From contig CAISDR010000419.1 in the NCBI GenBank assembly GCA_903884125.1, positions 1-16,450 on the forward strand: a stretch of DNA of 16,450 bases. The letters run 5' to 3'. Numbering within the stretch: position 1 is the stretch's first letter; every line of letters begins with the position of its first letter. The notes under the pieces are model-generated. The model searched no databases. It saw only the letters and a program-made list of their open reading frames with translations, and had not been told where the DNA came from. The translations under genes and the position numbers were made by a program. Source of the stretch: an uncultured bacterium. Lineage in GTDB: Bacteria > Pseudomonadota > Alphaproteobacteria > CAISDR01. Shown here piece by piece: positions 1 to 8,352 of the stretch.

Positions 1-301
1 CCACATTGTCATAGACACTTAAATGATCGATCAGCCTATAATCCTGAAAGACCACACCGATCCGCCGCCGCAGGGCAGGCAGGGCGGCCCGGCGGGCACC
101 GGTGACATCAGTGCCAAACAGGTTAATAAGCCCGCGGGAAGGTCGATGTGCCAGATAAAGCAGCTTTAGAAACGAGGATTTGCCGGCCCCCGATGGCCCG
201 GTCAGAAAATGAAACGACCCCGGCGCAATTTCCAGGGTGACATCGCGCAATACCTCCGGCCCCAGACCATAGCGCATCCCTACATTCTCGAACCGAACCA
301 A
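1..301 (-). CDS. ftsE: Cell division ATP-binding protein FtsE (partial, 5' part)
   Basis: This is the N-terminal ~100 residues of an ABC ATPase; the gene continues beyond the left edge. FtsE pairs with the membrane protein FtsX at the divisome and couples ATP hydrolysis to activation of cell-wall hydrolases. The reading frame starts MVRFENVGMRYG and carries a Walker A motif GPSGAGKSS at residues 35-43 and a Q-loop FQD at 85-87. The wording around both (SFHFLTGPSGAGKSS, RRRIGVVFQDYRLIDHLS) is that of FtsE rather than of a transport ATPase. No ATG lies at the expected N-terminus: a stop is in frame a short way upstream, and a TTG at 299-301 preceded by GAGG five bases away is the best start. 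It is divergent from the zinc-ribbon gene at 434. ftsX would be expected next, outside the window. Confidence 0.9.
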   Translation of the reverse strand, partial: MVRFENVGMRYGLGPEVLRDVTLEIAPGSFHFLTGPSGAGKSSFLKLLYLAHRPSRGLINLFGTDVTGARRAALPALRRRIGVVFQDYRLIDHLSVYDNV

Positions 302-380
302 AACGACCTCGCCATACCAAATTGGCCCCTAACGGGGTGATTCAAAAGAACATAGCCCAACCGGGCCAATCCATGCGAGC

Positions 381-409
381 TTGCAGCGTGCCCGCCGCCC
401 ACTTATAAC
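381..409 (+). promoter_or_regulatory. Probable sigma-70-type promoter for the zinc-ribbon/hpt/glmM/thiD operon
   Basis: A TATAAC box at 404-409 matches the -10 consensus at five of six positions. It sits exactly 17 bases downstream of TTGCAG (381-386), which keeps the TTG core of a -35. Transcription would begin near 416 and leave a leader of about 18 bases before the ATG at 434. The rest of the 132-base divergent gap shows no convincing promoter for ftsE by eye. Confidence 0.5.
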
Positions 410-433
410 ACGGAATAACTTGCGACCCGGACG

Positions 434-1552
434 ATGATCGTCACCTGCCCCAATTGCAAGACGCGCTACCGCGTCGACATGAGCCAAATTTCCGACAAGG
501 GCCGTCGTGTGCGGTGCCGCACCTGTCGGCATGCCTGGCGGCAATTGCCGGTCGAGGACAACGAACCCGAGGCCTTTGACCCGTTATTCAATCCCAAAGG
601 CGGGCCACCTGTGCCACCGCCTGCGCCGCCGCCCAAGCCCAAACCCCCGGCCAAGCCAAAGCCCAAGCCAAAGCCCAAGCCGGAACCAGTTATGCTGGAT
701 GATCCTTTGTTTGGTCCCGGCCCCGGTGCCACCGACAATTCAACCGCACCCGCAATTGATCCCCTGTTTGGCGAACCCGCCTTGGAGGATCCCTTTGAAA
801 GCCGCATGGCCCGGCGACGGATGGCCGCAGATGACATGATGGCCTCCATCCGCAACAAGGCCGCCTCACCGGATAAACACAAAACGCCGATCTGGGTCTG
901 GGCTGGCTTTGCCGCGATCATCCTGACCCTTGCCGGTGGCGGCTACGGGTTCATTACTTTTCGTGATCAGATCGCCATGGCGGTTCCTGCTACCGCCAAG
1001 GCCTATAGCATGCTGGCGGAAACCCTTGGCATGCCGGAACTGGTGGTCAATGTCCGGGGGCTGACTTTCCGAGGGGTTGATCACACGCGCGGTTATGTGG
1101 GCAACGAACCCTATATGTCGGTCACAGGCGCTGTGGTGAACAGCAATGATACCGAAGTGGATGTCCCGCCCATCCGCATTGCGTTCTATGACGAAGCAAA
1201 ACAGTTGATTGAAGTGCAACTGGCGCGCGCCCAGGCCGAAAAAGTGGCCCCCAACCAGTCGGTCAAATTCGGTATCCGCCTGCCCAAGGTGCCGGCAAAT
1301 GTTGCTTTTGTCGAAGTATCCTTTGCCCGGCCCGAAGAAATTCCACCTGGCGGCATACCGCCTTTGGCTCCGGAAAAACCGGCTATGGAGTCGAATACCG
1401 GGGAAACCCCACCGGGTGAAGGTGGGCATGGCGAGGCTGGCACAATGGAACCTGCACCGGCCGAACCCGCCGGCATGGCGCCTGCGGCACCGGAGCATGC
1501 ACCGGCAGCCCCTGAACACGCGCCGGCGGCGCCGGAACCCAAACACCATTAA
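434..1552 (+). CDS. MJ0042-type zinc-ribbon / DUF3426 single-pass membrane protein
   Basis: This 372-residue protein has a clear modular layout. An N-terminal zinc ribbon has paired cysteines C5/C8 and C28/C31 (CPNC, CRTC), as in the MJ0042 finger family. It is followed by a Pro/Lys-rich linker (about 57-85), an acidic segment with repeated DPLF motifs (49-121), and one transmembrane helix at about 153-176. A DUF3426-like beta-rich domain (about 205-300) and a Pro/Ala/Glu-rich tail with seven-residue repeats complete it. The zinc ribbon would lie in the cytoplasm and the DUF3426 domain in the periplasm. The family's molecular role is not established; a position divergent from ftsE, which I recall as common in alphaproteobacteria, hints at an envelope or division link (inference). 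ATG at 434 has only a weak CGGA upstream. It leads the hpt-glmM-thiD run. Confidence 0.85.
   Translation: MIVTCPNCKTRYRVDMSQISDKGRRVRCRTCRHAWRQLPVEDNEPEAFDPLFNPKGGPPVPPPAPPPKPKPPAKPKPKPKPKPEPVMLDDPLFGPGPGATDNSTAPAIDPLFGEPALEDPFESRMARRRMAADDMMASIRNKAASPDKHKTPIWVWAGFAAIILTLAGGGYGFITFRDQIAMAVPATAKAYSMLAETLGMPELVVNVRGLTFRGVDHTRGYVGNEPYMSVTGAVVNSNDTEVDVPPIRIAFYDEAKQLIEVQLARAQAEKVAPNQSVKFGIRLPKVPANVAFVEVSFARPEEIPPGGIPPLAPEKPAMESNTGETPPGEGGHGEAGTMEPAPAEPAGMAPAAPEHAPAAPEHAPAAPEPKHH
635..688 (+). repeat. Pro-Lys dipeptide repeat encoded in the linker
   Basis: Residues 68-85 of the zinc-ribbon protein are almost entirely alternating Lys and Pro, encoded by near-identical AAGCC(C/A) units. The stretch would form an extended, positively charged polyproline-like spacer. 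It could expand or contract by replication slippage, so length differences between related strains are likely. Confidence 0.7.
1484..1540 (+). repeat. 21-bp tandem repeat coding AAPEHAP units at the C-terminus
   Basis: Two complete units (1484-1504 and 1505-1525) and a 15-base partial third (1526-1540) encode AAPEHAP, AAPEHAP and AAPEP near the end of the zinc-ribbon protein. The protein copies are identical while the codons have drifted, so the repeat is not a fresh duplication. Confidence 0.75.
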
Positions 1553-1575
1553 GCATTTTTGAAAAAGGTAATGTG

Positions 1576-2121
1576 ATGACCAAACCCGTAACCGGTGCCG
1601 ACGTGGATGTCCTTTTTTCCGCAGAGGTAATCGCTGCACGCAACGAAGAACTGGCCCATGAAATCGCTGCGAAGATCGGCCCGGATTTTGTGATCGTTGC
1701 GATCCTTAAAGGATCATGCCTGTTCATCGCCGACCTGTTGCGCGCATTGCACCGCGCTGGTGCCGCCCCGGAAGTGGACTTTATGAGCCTGTCCAGCTAT
1801 GGCGACGGCATGACCTCGCGCGGGACGGTATCGGTCATCCGCGATCTGCAGGTGGCGGTCAACGGACGCACGGTGCTGATCGTCGATGACATTCTGGAGA
1901 CCGGCCGCACCCTGGCCCATGCCAAGGATCTGATCGCGGCACGTGGTGCCACGAATGTGTTCACCTGTGTCCTGCTGGATAAGCCGGTCCAGCGCGCAGC
2001 CAGCCTGTCGGCTGATTTTCATGGATTCATCTGCCCCGACAAATTCGTCGTCGGCTATGGCATGGATGTGGCCCAGCGTCTGCGCGAACTGCCCTATATC
2101 GGCTGGGTAACATCGCGATAG
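1576..2121 (+). CDS. hpt: Hypoxanthine phosphoribosyltransferase
   Basis: This enzyme joins hypoxanthine or guanine to PRPP to form IMP or GMP in purine salvage, in the cytoplasm. The 181-residue length is normal for the family. The PRPP-binding signature VLIVDDILETGRTL lies at about residues 100-113, with the acidic pair D104/D105. The LKGS loop is at 44-47 and the flexible active-site loop SSYGDG is at 73-78. A C-terminal DKFVVGYGMD segment matches the purine-binding end. AAGG seven bases before the ATG at 1576 supports that start; an adjacent in-frame GTG at 1573 would add one residue. It lies 23 bases after the zinc-ribbon gene and 13 before glmM, so it is probably cotranscribed with both. 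Confidence 0.95.
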   Translation: MTKPVTGADVDVLFSAEVIAARNEELAHEIAAKIGPDFVIVAILKGSCLFIADLLRALHRAGAAPEVDFMSLSSYGDGMTSRGTVSVIRDLQVAVNGRTVLIVDDILETGRTLAHAKDLIAARGATNVFTCVLLDKPVQRAASLSADFHGFICPDKFVVGYGMDVAQRLRELPYIGWVTSR

Positions 2122-2134
2122 GAAATGAACACTC

Positions 2135-3475
2135 ATGACCCGGAAATATTTCGGTACTGACGGCATTCGCGGTCCTGCCAATGCCGAACCGATGACGGCA
2201 GAAACCGCGTTGAAAGTAGGCCTTGCCACCGCCGCCCATTTCCGCCGGGGCAGTCATCGCCACCGGGTGGTGATCGGCAAGGATACCCGCCTGTCCGGCT
2301 ATCTGATTGAACCGGCTTTGACCGCAGGTTTTATTGCCGGGGGCATGGACACGATTCTGGTCGGGCCATTGCCAACACCGGCAGTTGCCATGCTGACCCG
2401 GTCGCTGCGCTGCGACCTGGGTGTCATGATCTCGGCATCCCACAATCCGTATCAGGATAATGGCATCAAACTGTTTGGCCCCGATGGCTACAAACTTTCG
2501 GATTCCATTGAACTGGAAATCGAAAAACTGATGGATTCCGATCCCGCCGGTCTGCGGGCCGGGCCAAAAGATCTGGGGCGCGCCAGCAGGCTTGATGATG
2601 CCCGTGCGCGCTATATCGAATTTGCCAAGGGCGTGTTCCCGCGCCAGCTCAATCTCGAAGAGCTTAGGATCGTGGTCGATTGCGCCCATGGTGCGGCCTA
2701 TAAAACCGCACCAACGGTCTTATGGGAATTGGGTGCGGAAGTGATTGCCATTGGCAATCAGCCCGATGGTTTCAACATCAATGAAAAATCCGGATCGATG
2801 GCGGTCGAGCAGTTGGGCGCCCGCGTGATTACCGAAAAAGCCCATCTGGGTATCGCCCTTGATGGCGATGCAGACCGGCTGGTGCTGGTGGATGAAACCG
2901 GCACGGTCATCGACGGCGATCAGATTCTGGCACTGATTACAGATGAAATGGCCGATGCGGGTACGCTGCGCGGTGGCGGGATCGTTGGCACGGTCATGTC
3001 GAATTTCGGACTGGAACGGCATTTGAATGCCCGTGGCCTGAAGCTGCTGCGGGCTGCCGTCGGTGATCGTTATGTGGTTGAAATGATGCGCCAGCATGAC
3101 TGCAATATCGGCGGGGAACCATCGGGACATGTTGTGTTGTCGGATGTGGCCACCACGGGCGATGGTCTGATCGCCGCATTGCACGTACTGGCACAGATTG
3201 CCGGCACCGGGGCAAAGGCCAGCGAAACATTACGCCGTTTTGATCCCCTGCCGCAGAAACTGGTTTCCGTGCGCAAGGGGCGTGAGGTCCTGGAGCAGGC
3301 CACCGTAAAATCAGCCATTAGCGCCAGTGAAAATCGGTTGAACGGCACAGGCCGTGTTCTGATCCGCCCGTCAGGCACCGAACCTGTGATCCGGGTCATG
3401 GCCGAAGGCGAAGATTCAAAACTGGTAGATCAGGTGGTGGCCGATATTGTCCGGGCAATAGAGACAGCCGCCTGA
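2135..3475 (+). CDS. glmM: Phosphoglucosamine mutase GlmM
   Basis: GlmM converts glucosamine-6-phosphate to glucosamine-1-phosphate, feeding UDP-GlcNAc for peptidoglycan and lipopolysaccharide. At 446 residues it has the family's usual length. The N-terminus KYFGTDGIRG is diagnostic. The phosphoserine loop ISASHNP places the catalytic serine at 102, and the metal loop DGDADR is at 243-248 (D243, D245, D247). The sugar-binding GGEPSGH is at 326-332 and the phosphate-binding RPSGTEP at 411-417. All key residues are intact. The start codon at 2135 is served by an AGGA that overlaps the hpt stop. thiD begins two bases after the glmM stop, indicating translational coupling. Confidence 0.97.
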   Translation: MTRKYFGTDGIRGPANAEPMTAETALKVGLATAAHFRRGSHRHRVVIGKDTRLSGYLIEPALTAGFIAGGMDTILVGPLPTPAVAMLTRSLRCDLGVMISASHNPYQDNGIKLFGPDGYKLSDSIELEIEKLMDSDPAGLRAGPKDLGRASRLDDARARYIEFAKGVFPRQLNLEELRIVVDCAHGAAYKTAPTVLWELGAEVIAIGNQPDGFNINEKSGSMAVEQLGARVITEKAHLGIALDGDADRLVLVDETGTVIDGDQILALITDEMADAGTLRGGGIVGTVMSNFGLERHLNARGLKLLRAAVGDRYVVEMMRQHDCNIGGEPSGHVVLSDVATTGDGLIAALHVLAQIAGTGAKASETLRRFDPLPQKLVSVRKGREVLEQATVKSAISASENRLNGTGRVLIRPSGTEPVIRVMAEGEDSKLVDQVVADIVRAIETAA

Positions 3476-3477
3476 AT

Positions 3478-4266
3478 ATGGTACGCGTTTTGGCAATTGC
3501 GGGCTCTGACAGCGGCGGTGGCGCGGGCATACAGGCCGATATCAAAACCATCACGGCACTGGGCGCATTTGCCACCAGCGCTATTTCCGCCATTACCGCT
3601 CAGAACACACTGGGTGTCACCGCCGTATCCAATATCAGCCCTGAAATGGTCGTGGCCCAGATCAGGGCGGTGCTGGAGGATATCGGAACTGATGCGATCA
3701 AGACCGGCATGCTGTCGGATGTTGATGTAATTGATGCGGTCGCACAATCGATTGCAGCTTTTTCCGGGCCATTGGTCGTGGACCCGGTCATGGTGGCAAC
3801 CAGCGGCGCGAAATTGAGTACCGATCAATCGGTTCAGCGACTGGTGGAAAAACTTTTCCCCCGCGCCATGCTGGTAACACCCAACCTGCCCGAGGCCGAG
3901 ATCCTGTGGGGCCAGAAAATTTCCGGCCCGGAAGACATGCTGGCTGCTGCCCGCGCCATATTAAAGCTCGGACCAGACGCGGTCCTGCTCAAGGGCGGTC
4001 ATCTGCCCGGCGCCAATCTGATTGATTTGCTGGTCACGCCGCAGACCATTCACCGGTTTGAAAGCGCAAAAATCGAAACGGTCAACACGCATGGCACGGG
4101 CTGTACGCTGGCAAGTGCGATTGCAACGGGCCTTGCCCAGGGCATGGATATGATCCCGGCGGTTGAGCGCGCCAGAGCCTATCTGCGCCGTGCGATTGAA
4201 CTGGCCCCCGGCTTTGGCAGCGGTCATGGCCCGGTCAATCACGGCTATCCCTTTCAGGATATATGA
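3478..4266 (+). CDS. thiD: Hydroxymethylpyrimidine / phosphomethylpyrimidine kinase
   Basis: ThiD phosphorylates HMP and then HMP-phosphate to HMP-pyrophosphate, the pyrimidine half of thiamine. The 262-residue protein opens with the family hallmark AGSDSGGGAGIQADIKT (about 8-24). It has the ribokinase-fold DPVMVATSG segment near the middle (about 102-110). The C-terminal anion-hole/catalytic motif THGTGCTLASAIA contains the expected GTGC. It starts two bases after the glmM stop (TGA-AT-ATG) with no separate ribosome-binding site of note, so it probably depends on glmM translation. Its last 13 bases overlap the 3' end of the convergent membrane-protein gene, and there is no room for a conventional terminator between the two. 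It is the last gene of the plus-strand operon. Confidence 0.95.
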   Translation: MVRVLAIAGSDSGGGAGIQADIKTITALGAFATSAISAITAQNTLGVTAVSNISPEMVVAQIRAVLEDIGTDAIKTGMLSDVDVIDAVAQSIAAFSGPLVVDPVMVATSGAKLSTDQSVQRLVEKLFPRAMLVTPNLPEAEILWGQKISGPEDMLAAARAILKLGPDAVLLKGGHLPGANLIDLLVTPQTIHRFESAKIETVNTHGTGCTLASAIATGLAQGMDMIPAVERARAYLRRAIELAPGFGSGHGPVNHGYPFQDI

Positions 4267-4889
4267 CGGCGCGGCAATAAAATCAGGGGCAGGCCAAACC
4301 CGATTGCCGCAAGCCCGGCCAGCAGATAAGCATCCAGTCCGAACCGGTCAGCACAGGCATAGCCAAGGGCAGAGCCAATCGCGCCGGCCGCGCCGATCAT
4401 ATGTGCACCATGACGACGCTGGCGGGCTGGCAGATCCAGTGCGCGTTCAAAATCCAGCACGTTGGAACGGGCAACCGCGATGCCAATCAGCCCAAAGCCA
4501 AAGGCCATGGGGGCTGCATCAATGCCCATGGTTTCAGCCCGAAACCCGGCCATCACACTTGCCGCAGTTGCCACCAGTGCAAATGATCCCACCAGCGCCA
4601 TGCCTGATATCGCGCGTTCGATCCGGTTAGGACCGGACCGGCGCAACCAGATGCGTCCGGCAGCAACAAGATATAAGGCCAGCACCGAACAAAAACCGGG
4701 ATAATCCTGACCCGAAGGCATCGACCAGAACAGGCCTGCAAGTCCTGTTGCCGAAAACATGAACAGGCTGATACGCCCGATCAGTCGATGCTCGGGACTG
4801 CCTTTGGCAACCACCATCGCGCCCATGCCCAGCACCAGACAAAAGGCGGCCAATACCAGAAATGCTTTAAGAGGGAGCGAGTCGTCCAT
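4254..4889 (-). CDS. Multi-pass membrane protein of unknown function
   Basis: The 211-residue product is largely hydrophobic. Six or seven membrane segments can be drawn at about 8-28, 38-56, 63-82, 95-115, 125-141, 163-181 and 187-205, linked by short basic loops (WLRRSG, PARQRRH, LLPRRH). A loop reading HRLIGRIS just before the second helix recalls the HRxxGxxY loop of DUF2306-type membrane proteins, but I cannot assign it firmly. The ATG at 4889 has only a weak purine-rich site upstream. The gene is convergent with thiD, overlapping it by 13 bases, and divergent from the hydrolase at 5003. Its hydrophobic pattern and intact length argue for a real gene. Confidence 0.65.
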   Translation of the reverse strand: MDDSLPLKAFLVLAAFCLVLGMGAMVVAKGSPEHRLIGRISLFMFSATGLAGLFWSMPSGQDYPGFCSVLALYLVAAGRIWLRRSGPNRIERAISGMALVGSFALVATAASVMAGFRAETMGIDAAPMAFGFGLIGIAVARSNVLDFERALDLPARQRRHGAHMIGAAGAIGSALGYACADRFGLDAYLLAGLAAIGFGLPLILLPRRHIS

Positions 4890-5002
4890 CGCTCAAGGAT
4901 CAGGCTTTTGAATAATAGCGTCAAACCGCAAATCGGGGGCGCTTTCCCTTCGATCCCGACCACGATAGGGTCCTGGCATGAACAATCTGTTGAGACCTGA
5001 TC

Positions 5003-7060
5003 ATGACGATTTTCCGACTGCTTGCGACATTGGCTCTTTCGGCATTGGCGATTTGTCCCGCGCTTGCCGAAGTGGTGAAGGTGGAGATCACAGAGCGCAC
5101 AGCCTTTGCCGCAGGACACGCGTTTGACGCAACCGGTGCGTATGAGAAATTTCGCGGGCGGGCCTTCTTTGCCCTTGATCCGTCGAACCCGGCAAACCGA
5201 CCCATCGTTGATCTGGACAAGGCACCGCGTGATCCATCAGGTCGTGTGATCTTTGATTCCGAATTTGTGCTATTGCGCCCGACCGATCCCGCCAGGGGCA
5301 ATGGCAGCCTGATCTATGATGTCAACAATCGCGGCGGCATTGCGATTATGGGGCAGATCAATGGTCGGTCGCCCGCAAATAACGACCCGACGAGTCTGGC
5401 TGATGCCGGAACAGGTTTTCTGTTCAATCATGGTTTCAGCCTGCTGTTTTCAGCCTGGACTTTTGACGTCGAAAAGCCCGGCAATGCTGATCGCCCGCTG
5501 ATTATGGATACGCCTGTCGCGCGTGAGAAAAATGGCCCGATCACGGGCAAGGTTGCCTATGAATTTCTGGTCAGTTCCAAATCCGACACGGCCCGGTTTA
5601 CCGGCGAAAAAGGCACCGCCTATCCCATCAGCGACGATGGCGCAAAATTCGCGCAGCTGACCTGGCGCGATGCGCCCGATGGAAAACGCCGGAACATTGC
5701 GCGCGGACTTTGGAATTTTGTTCCTCGCGGTGCTGACAATCCATCCGTTGAAATATTTCTGGCCGGTGGTTTTGAACCGGGTCGGATTTATGAACTTGTG
5801 TACAAGGCAAAAGACCCGCGTGTAACCGGTCTTGGGCTGGCGGGAATCCGTGATCTTTTATCCTATATCAGAACCCACGATCTTGAATCTGCACCACCGC
5901 CAAAGCACACGCTGATTTTTGGAATTTCCCAGTCGGGCCGCGTGATCCAGACCATGCTTGTGCAGGGCCTTCACGTGGATGAAGCAGGCAGACCTGTATT
6001 CGATGGGGCCTTTGTTCATGTGGCCGGTGCCGGAAAGGGTGGCTTCAACCATCGCTTCGCCATGCCCACACGCCATGCAACCATGCTGGAAGATCACATA
6101 TACCTCAGCGACTATTTCCCCTTTGCCAGCACGGCAAGCCACGATCCGATAACAGGTGTATCAGCTTCGACTCTGGATAAGGCGCGTGCCGCGGGCCGTC
6201 TGCCCAAAATCTTTTATGTGAACGGGTCATGGGAATATTGGGGCCGGTCGGCCAGCCTGATCACCACTACACCTGATGGCAAATCCGATCTGGCCATTGA
6301 TCCCGCCGTGCGGATTTTCTTTCTGGCCGGTGCCCAGCATTATGTGGGCCGGTCCCGCGAACGCGGGATATTCAGCAATTGCAATAATCGCCTGAACCAT
6401 TATGTGGCCATGCGCGCGTTATTGATGGATCTGTTTGACTGGGTATCGTCCGACACCGCCCCACCCGACAGCACCTATCCAACCATCGCCCAGGGCACTT
6501 TAATTTCCACAAGTGACTATCTGAACCGCCTGCCAAAAATACCCGGACTTGGTACGCCGCGCGATAATCTCAAGCCCGAGGCACTGGATCACGGCCCCCG
6601 GTTTGCCGTCAGCGGCATCATGGATTTTGTGCCACCCAGACTGGGCAAAACCTATACCACGCTGGTGCCCGCACCGGATGCCGATGGTCTGGACCGCGCC
6701 GGTGTGCGCATGATCGAGACGGAAGTACCCCTTGGCACCCATCTGGGCTGGAACACGCGCAGAGCCGATGCGGGCTTTGGCTGGGCCATCGCGAAATTCG
6801 AAGGCAGCTTCATCCCCTTTGCCCGCACCGAAGCCGAACGGGCCGCCAATGACGATCCGCGTCCATCGATCGCCGCGCGCTATCGCGACCGGCAGGATTT
6901 TATGGACAAGACCCGGATCGCCATACGCGCCGCCATCGCTGCCCGCTTTTTTCTGCCCGAAGATTCCGAACGGATTTTGGCGCAACGAGCCGCCTTCTAT
7001 GACCGCCTTATGGCGCACGCGCCCGAGGATCAGTCTTGCGTGTATCTGATGGATGAGTGA
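5003..7060 (+). CDS. Exported alpha/beta hydrolase domain protein (Abhydrolase_10-like)
   Basis: The 685-residue protein begins with a Sec signal peptide: a hydrophobic core lies at about 5-20 and cleavage probably falls after ALA at residue 22. It should therefore act in the periplasm or outside the cell. The body resembles the large Abhydrolase_10 family, whose substrates are mostly unknown. The nucleophile-elbow-like segment is GISQSGR at 307-313, with Ser309 or Ser311 as the candidate nucleophile rather than a textbook GxSxG. A conserved-looking NGSWEYWGR segment (acidic E411) and GAQHYVG (H446) could supply the other catalytic residues, though this is inferred from spacing. The ATG at 5003 has a poor ribosome-binding site. 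The 113-base divergent gap before it shows no strong promoter, and no terminator is evident in the 119 bases after it. Confidence 0.8.
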   Translation: MTIFRLLATLALSALAICPALAEVVKVEITERTAFAAGHAFDATGAYEKFRGRAFFALDPSNPANRPIVDLDKAPRDPSGRVIFDSEFVLLRPTDPARGNGSLIYDVNNRGGIAIMGQINGRSPANNDPTSLADAGTGFLFNHGFSLLFSAWTFDVEKPGNADRPLIMDTPVAREKNGPITGKVAYEFLVSSKSDTARFTGEKGTAYPISDDGAKFAQLTWRDAPDGKRRNIARGLWNFVPRGADNPSVEIFLAGGFEPGRIYELVYKAKDPRVTGLGLAGIRDLLSYIRTHDLESAPPPKHTLIFGISQSGRVIQTMLVQGLHVDEAGRPVFDGAFVHVAGAGKGGFNHRFAMPTRHATMLEDHIYLSDYFPFASTASHDPITGVSASTLDKARAAGRLPKIFYVNGSWEYWGRSASLITTTPDGKSDLAIDPAVRIFFLAGAQHYVGRSRERGIFSNCNNRLNHYVAMRALLMDLFDWVSSDTAPPDSTYPTIAQGTLISTSDYLNRLPKIPGLGTPRDNLKPEALDHGPRFAVSGIMDFVPPRLGKTYTTLVPAPDADGLDRAGVRMIETEVPLGTHLGWNTRRADAGFGWAIAKFEGSFIPFARTEAERAANDDPRPSIAARYRDRQDFMDKTRIAIRAAIAARFFLPEDSERILAQRAAFYDRLMAHAPEDQSCVYLMDE

Positions 7061-7179
7061 TGCGGATCGTTGAGATGGTTACCGGCGGAAATCATATTTG
7101 AAACTGCGCGGGTTTCGCGGATAACACCACGTCAGTGCCAGATTGGCTGTTGTATCAGCACGCGCGACCAACCGCCCCC
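7061..7179. other. Convergent intergenic gap, no gene seen
   Basis: This stretch separates the 3' ends of the hydrolase and radical SAM genes. A four-base CGCG stem around a short loop near 7107-7121 is too weak and lacks a T-run, so I do not call a terminator. Confidence 0.5.
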
Positions 7180-8286
7180 TTACCCAAACAACGCCATCTG
7201 ATCACCCCTGGCAGGCGGCGGTTTGAACTGGTCGCAGCGCAGCGCCGTCGGATCCGCGTTCAGGTTCAGACGTTTTGCGCATAGCCGAAAACGTTTGGCG
7301 ATAAGATCGGCGATCGGGCCCTGACCGCGCTGGCGGGTGAACCATTGGGCGTCATAATCGCGCCCGCCGCGCAGATCGCGCACCAGTTTCATCACACGGG
7401 TAGCGCGGTCAGGGACCTGTTCTGCCAGCCATTCCTGAAACAGGGTTTTGATTTCCAGCGGCAGGCGCAACATCACATAACCGGCCTGTCTGCCCCCGGC
7501 CTTTGCCACCCGTTCCAGAATGTTTTCGATTTCATGGCAGTTCAGGCCGGGAATGATCGGAGCGACCATCGCGCCGGTCGGAATACCGGCGGCTGCCAGC
7601 ATCTGGATGGTTTCCAGCCGGCGATCCGGGGTTGCCGCACGCGGTTCCATCTGGCGGGCCAGTTTGCGATCCAGCGTGGTGACGGAAATCGCCACTTTGG
7701 CCAGACCGCGTCTGGCCATCGGACCCAGAATATCAATGTCGCGTGCCACCAGCGCCGACTTGGTCACAATTGTGACCGGATGGCCGAAATCGGATAGCAC
7801 ACCCAAAATCTGTCGGGTGATCTCCATGCGTCTTTCGACAGGCTGATAGGGATCAGTATTGGTGCCCATCGCAATCGGCCTTGGCACATAGGATGGCTTG
7901 CGCAATTCGCGGTCCAGCAATCGGGCAGCATCAGGCTTGGCAAAAAGGCGGCTTTCAAAGTCCAGCCCCGGCGACAGGCCAAGCCAGGCATGGCTGGGCC
8001 GGGCAAAGCAGTAAATGCAGCCATGCTCACACCCACGATAGGGATTGATCGACCGGTCAAAAGAAATGTCGGGCGACTGGTTTCGGGCGATGATGGTGCG
8101 GCTGGCATCAATCTGAACCCGCGTTTCCAGCGGCTGTGGACTTGCATCCAGCGACCCCCAGCCATCGTCGATATTTACCCGTATATTGCCCTCGTATCGG
8201 CCGGCCGCATTGGACACGGCACCGCGTCCGCGGCGCCCGTCGGCCGCAACGCCATCACCGCCATCTAAAAAATCCGCCTGTTTCAT
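7180..8286 (-). CDS. PA0069-family radical SAM protein (SplB-like)
   Basis: This 368-residue protein carries the radical SAM cluster motif GCEHGCIYC, giving C86, C90 and C93 in CxxxCxxC spacing for a 4Fe-4S cluster that cleaves S-adenosylmethionine. The preceding DRSINPYRG and the downstream TNTDPYQPVER match the PA0069 group related to spore photoproduct lyase (SplB). Its actual reaction is not established. An upstream in-frame extension to 8388 is possible, but the ATG at 8286 has AGGA at good spacing and gives an N-terminus typical of the group, so I prefer it. Possible minus-strand -35 TTGACT at 8331-8336 lies upstream with a poor -10. The gene is divergent from the glycosyltransferase at 8425. 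Confidence 0.88.
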   Translation of the reverse strand: MKQADFLDGGDGVAADGRRGRGAVSNAAGRYEGNIRVNIDDGWGSLDASPQPLETRVQIDASRTIIARNQSPDISFDRSINPYRGCEHGCIYCFARPSHAWLGLSPGLDFESRLFAKPDAARLLDRELRKPSYVPRPIAMGTNTDPYQPVERRMEITRQILGVLSDFGHPVTIVTKSALVARDIDILGPMARRGLAKVAISVTTLDRKLARQMEPRAATPDRRLETIQMLAAAGIPTGAMVAPIIPGLNCHEIENILERVAKAGGRQAGYVMLRLPLEIKTLFQEWLAEQVPDRATRVMKLVRDLRGGRDYDAQWFTRQRGQGPIADLIAKRFRLCAKRLNLNADPTALRCDQFKPPPARGDQMALFG

Positions 8287-8352
8287 GGGCCCGATCCTGC
8301 CCCAGCAAAAAGAACAATACAAGAACATTGAGTCAAGAATGGTAGTCCGGCA

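Noticed and set aside
866..1639. Long minus-strand open frame opposite the zinc-ribbon gene
   Set aside because: The composition is Arg/His/Cys-rich shadow sequence from the repeat-rich plus-strand gene; there is no domain resemblance, and the plus frame has clear domains.
7107..7121. CGCG stem-loop between the convergent hydrolase and radical SAM genes
   Set aside because: The stem is only four bases and there is no T-run on either strand.
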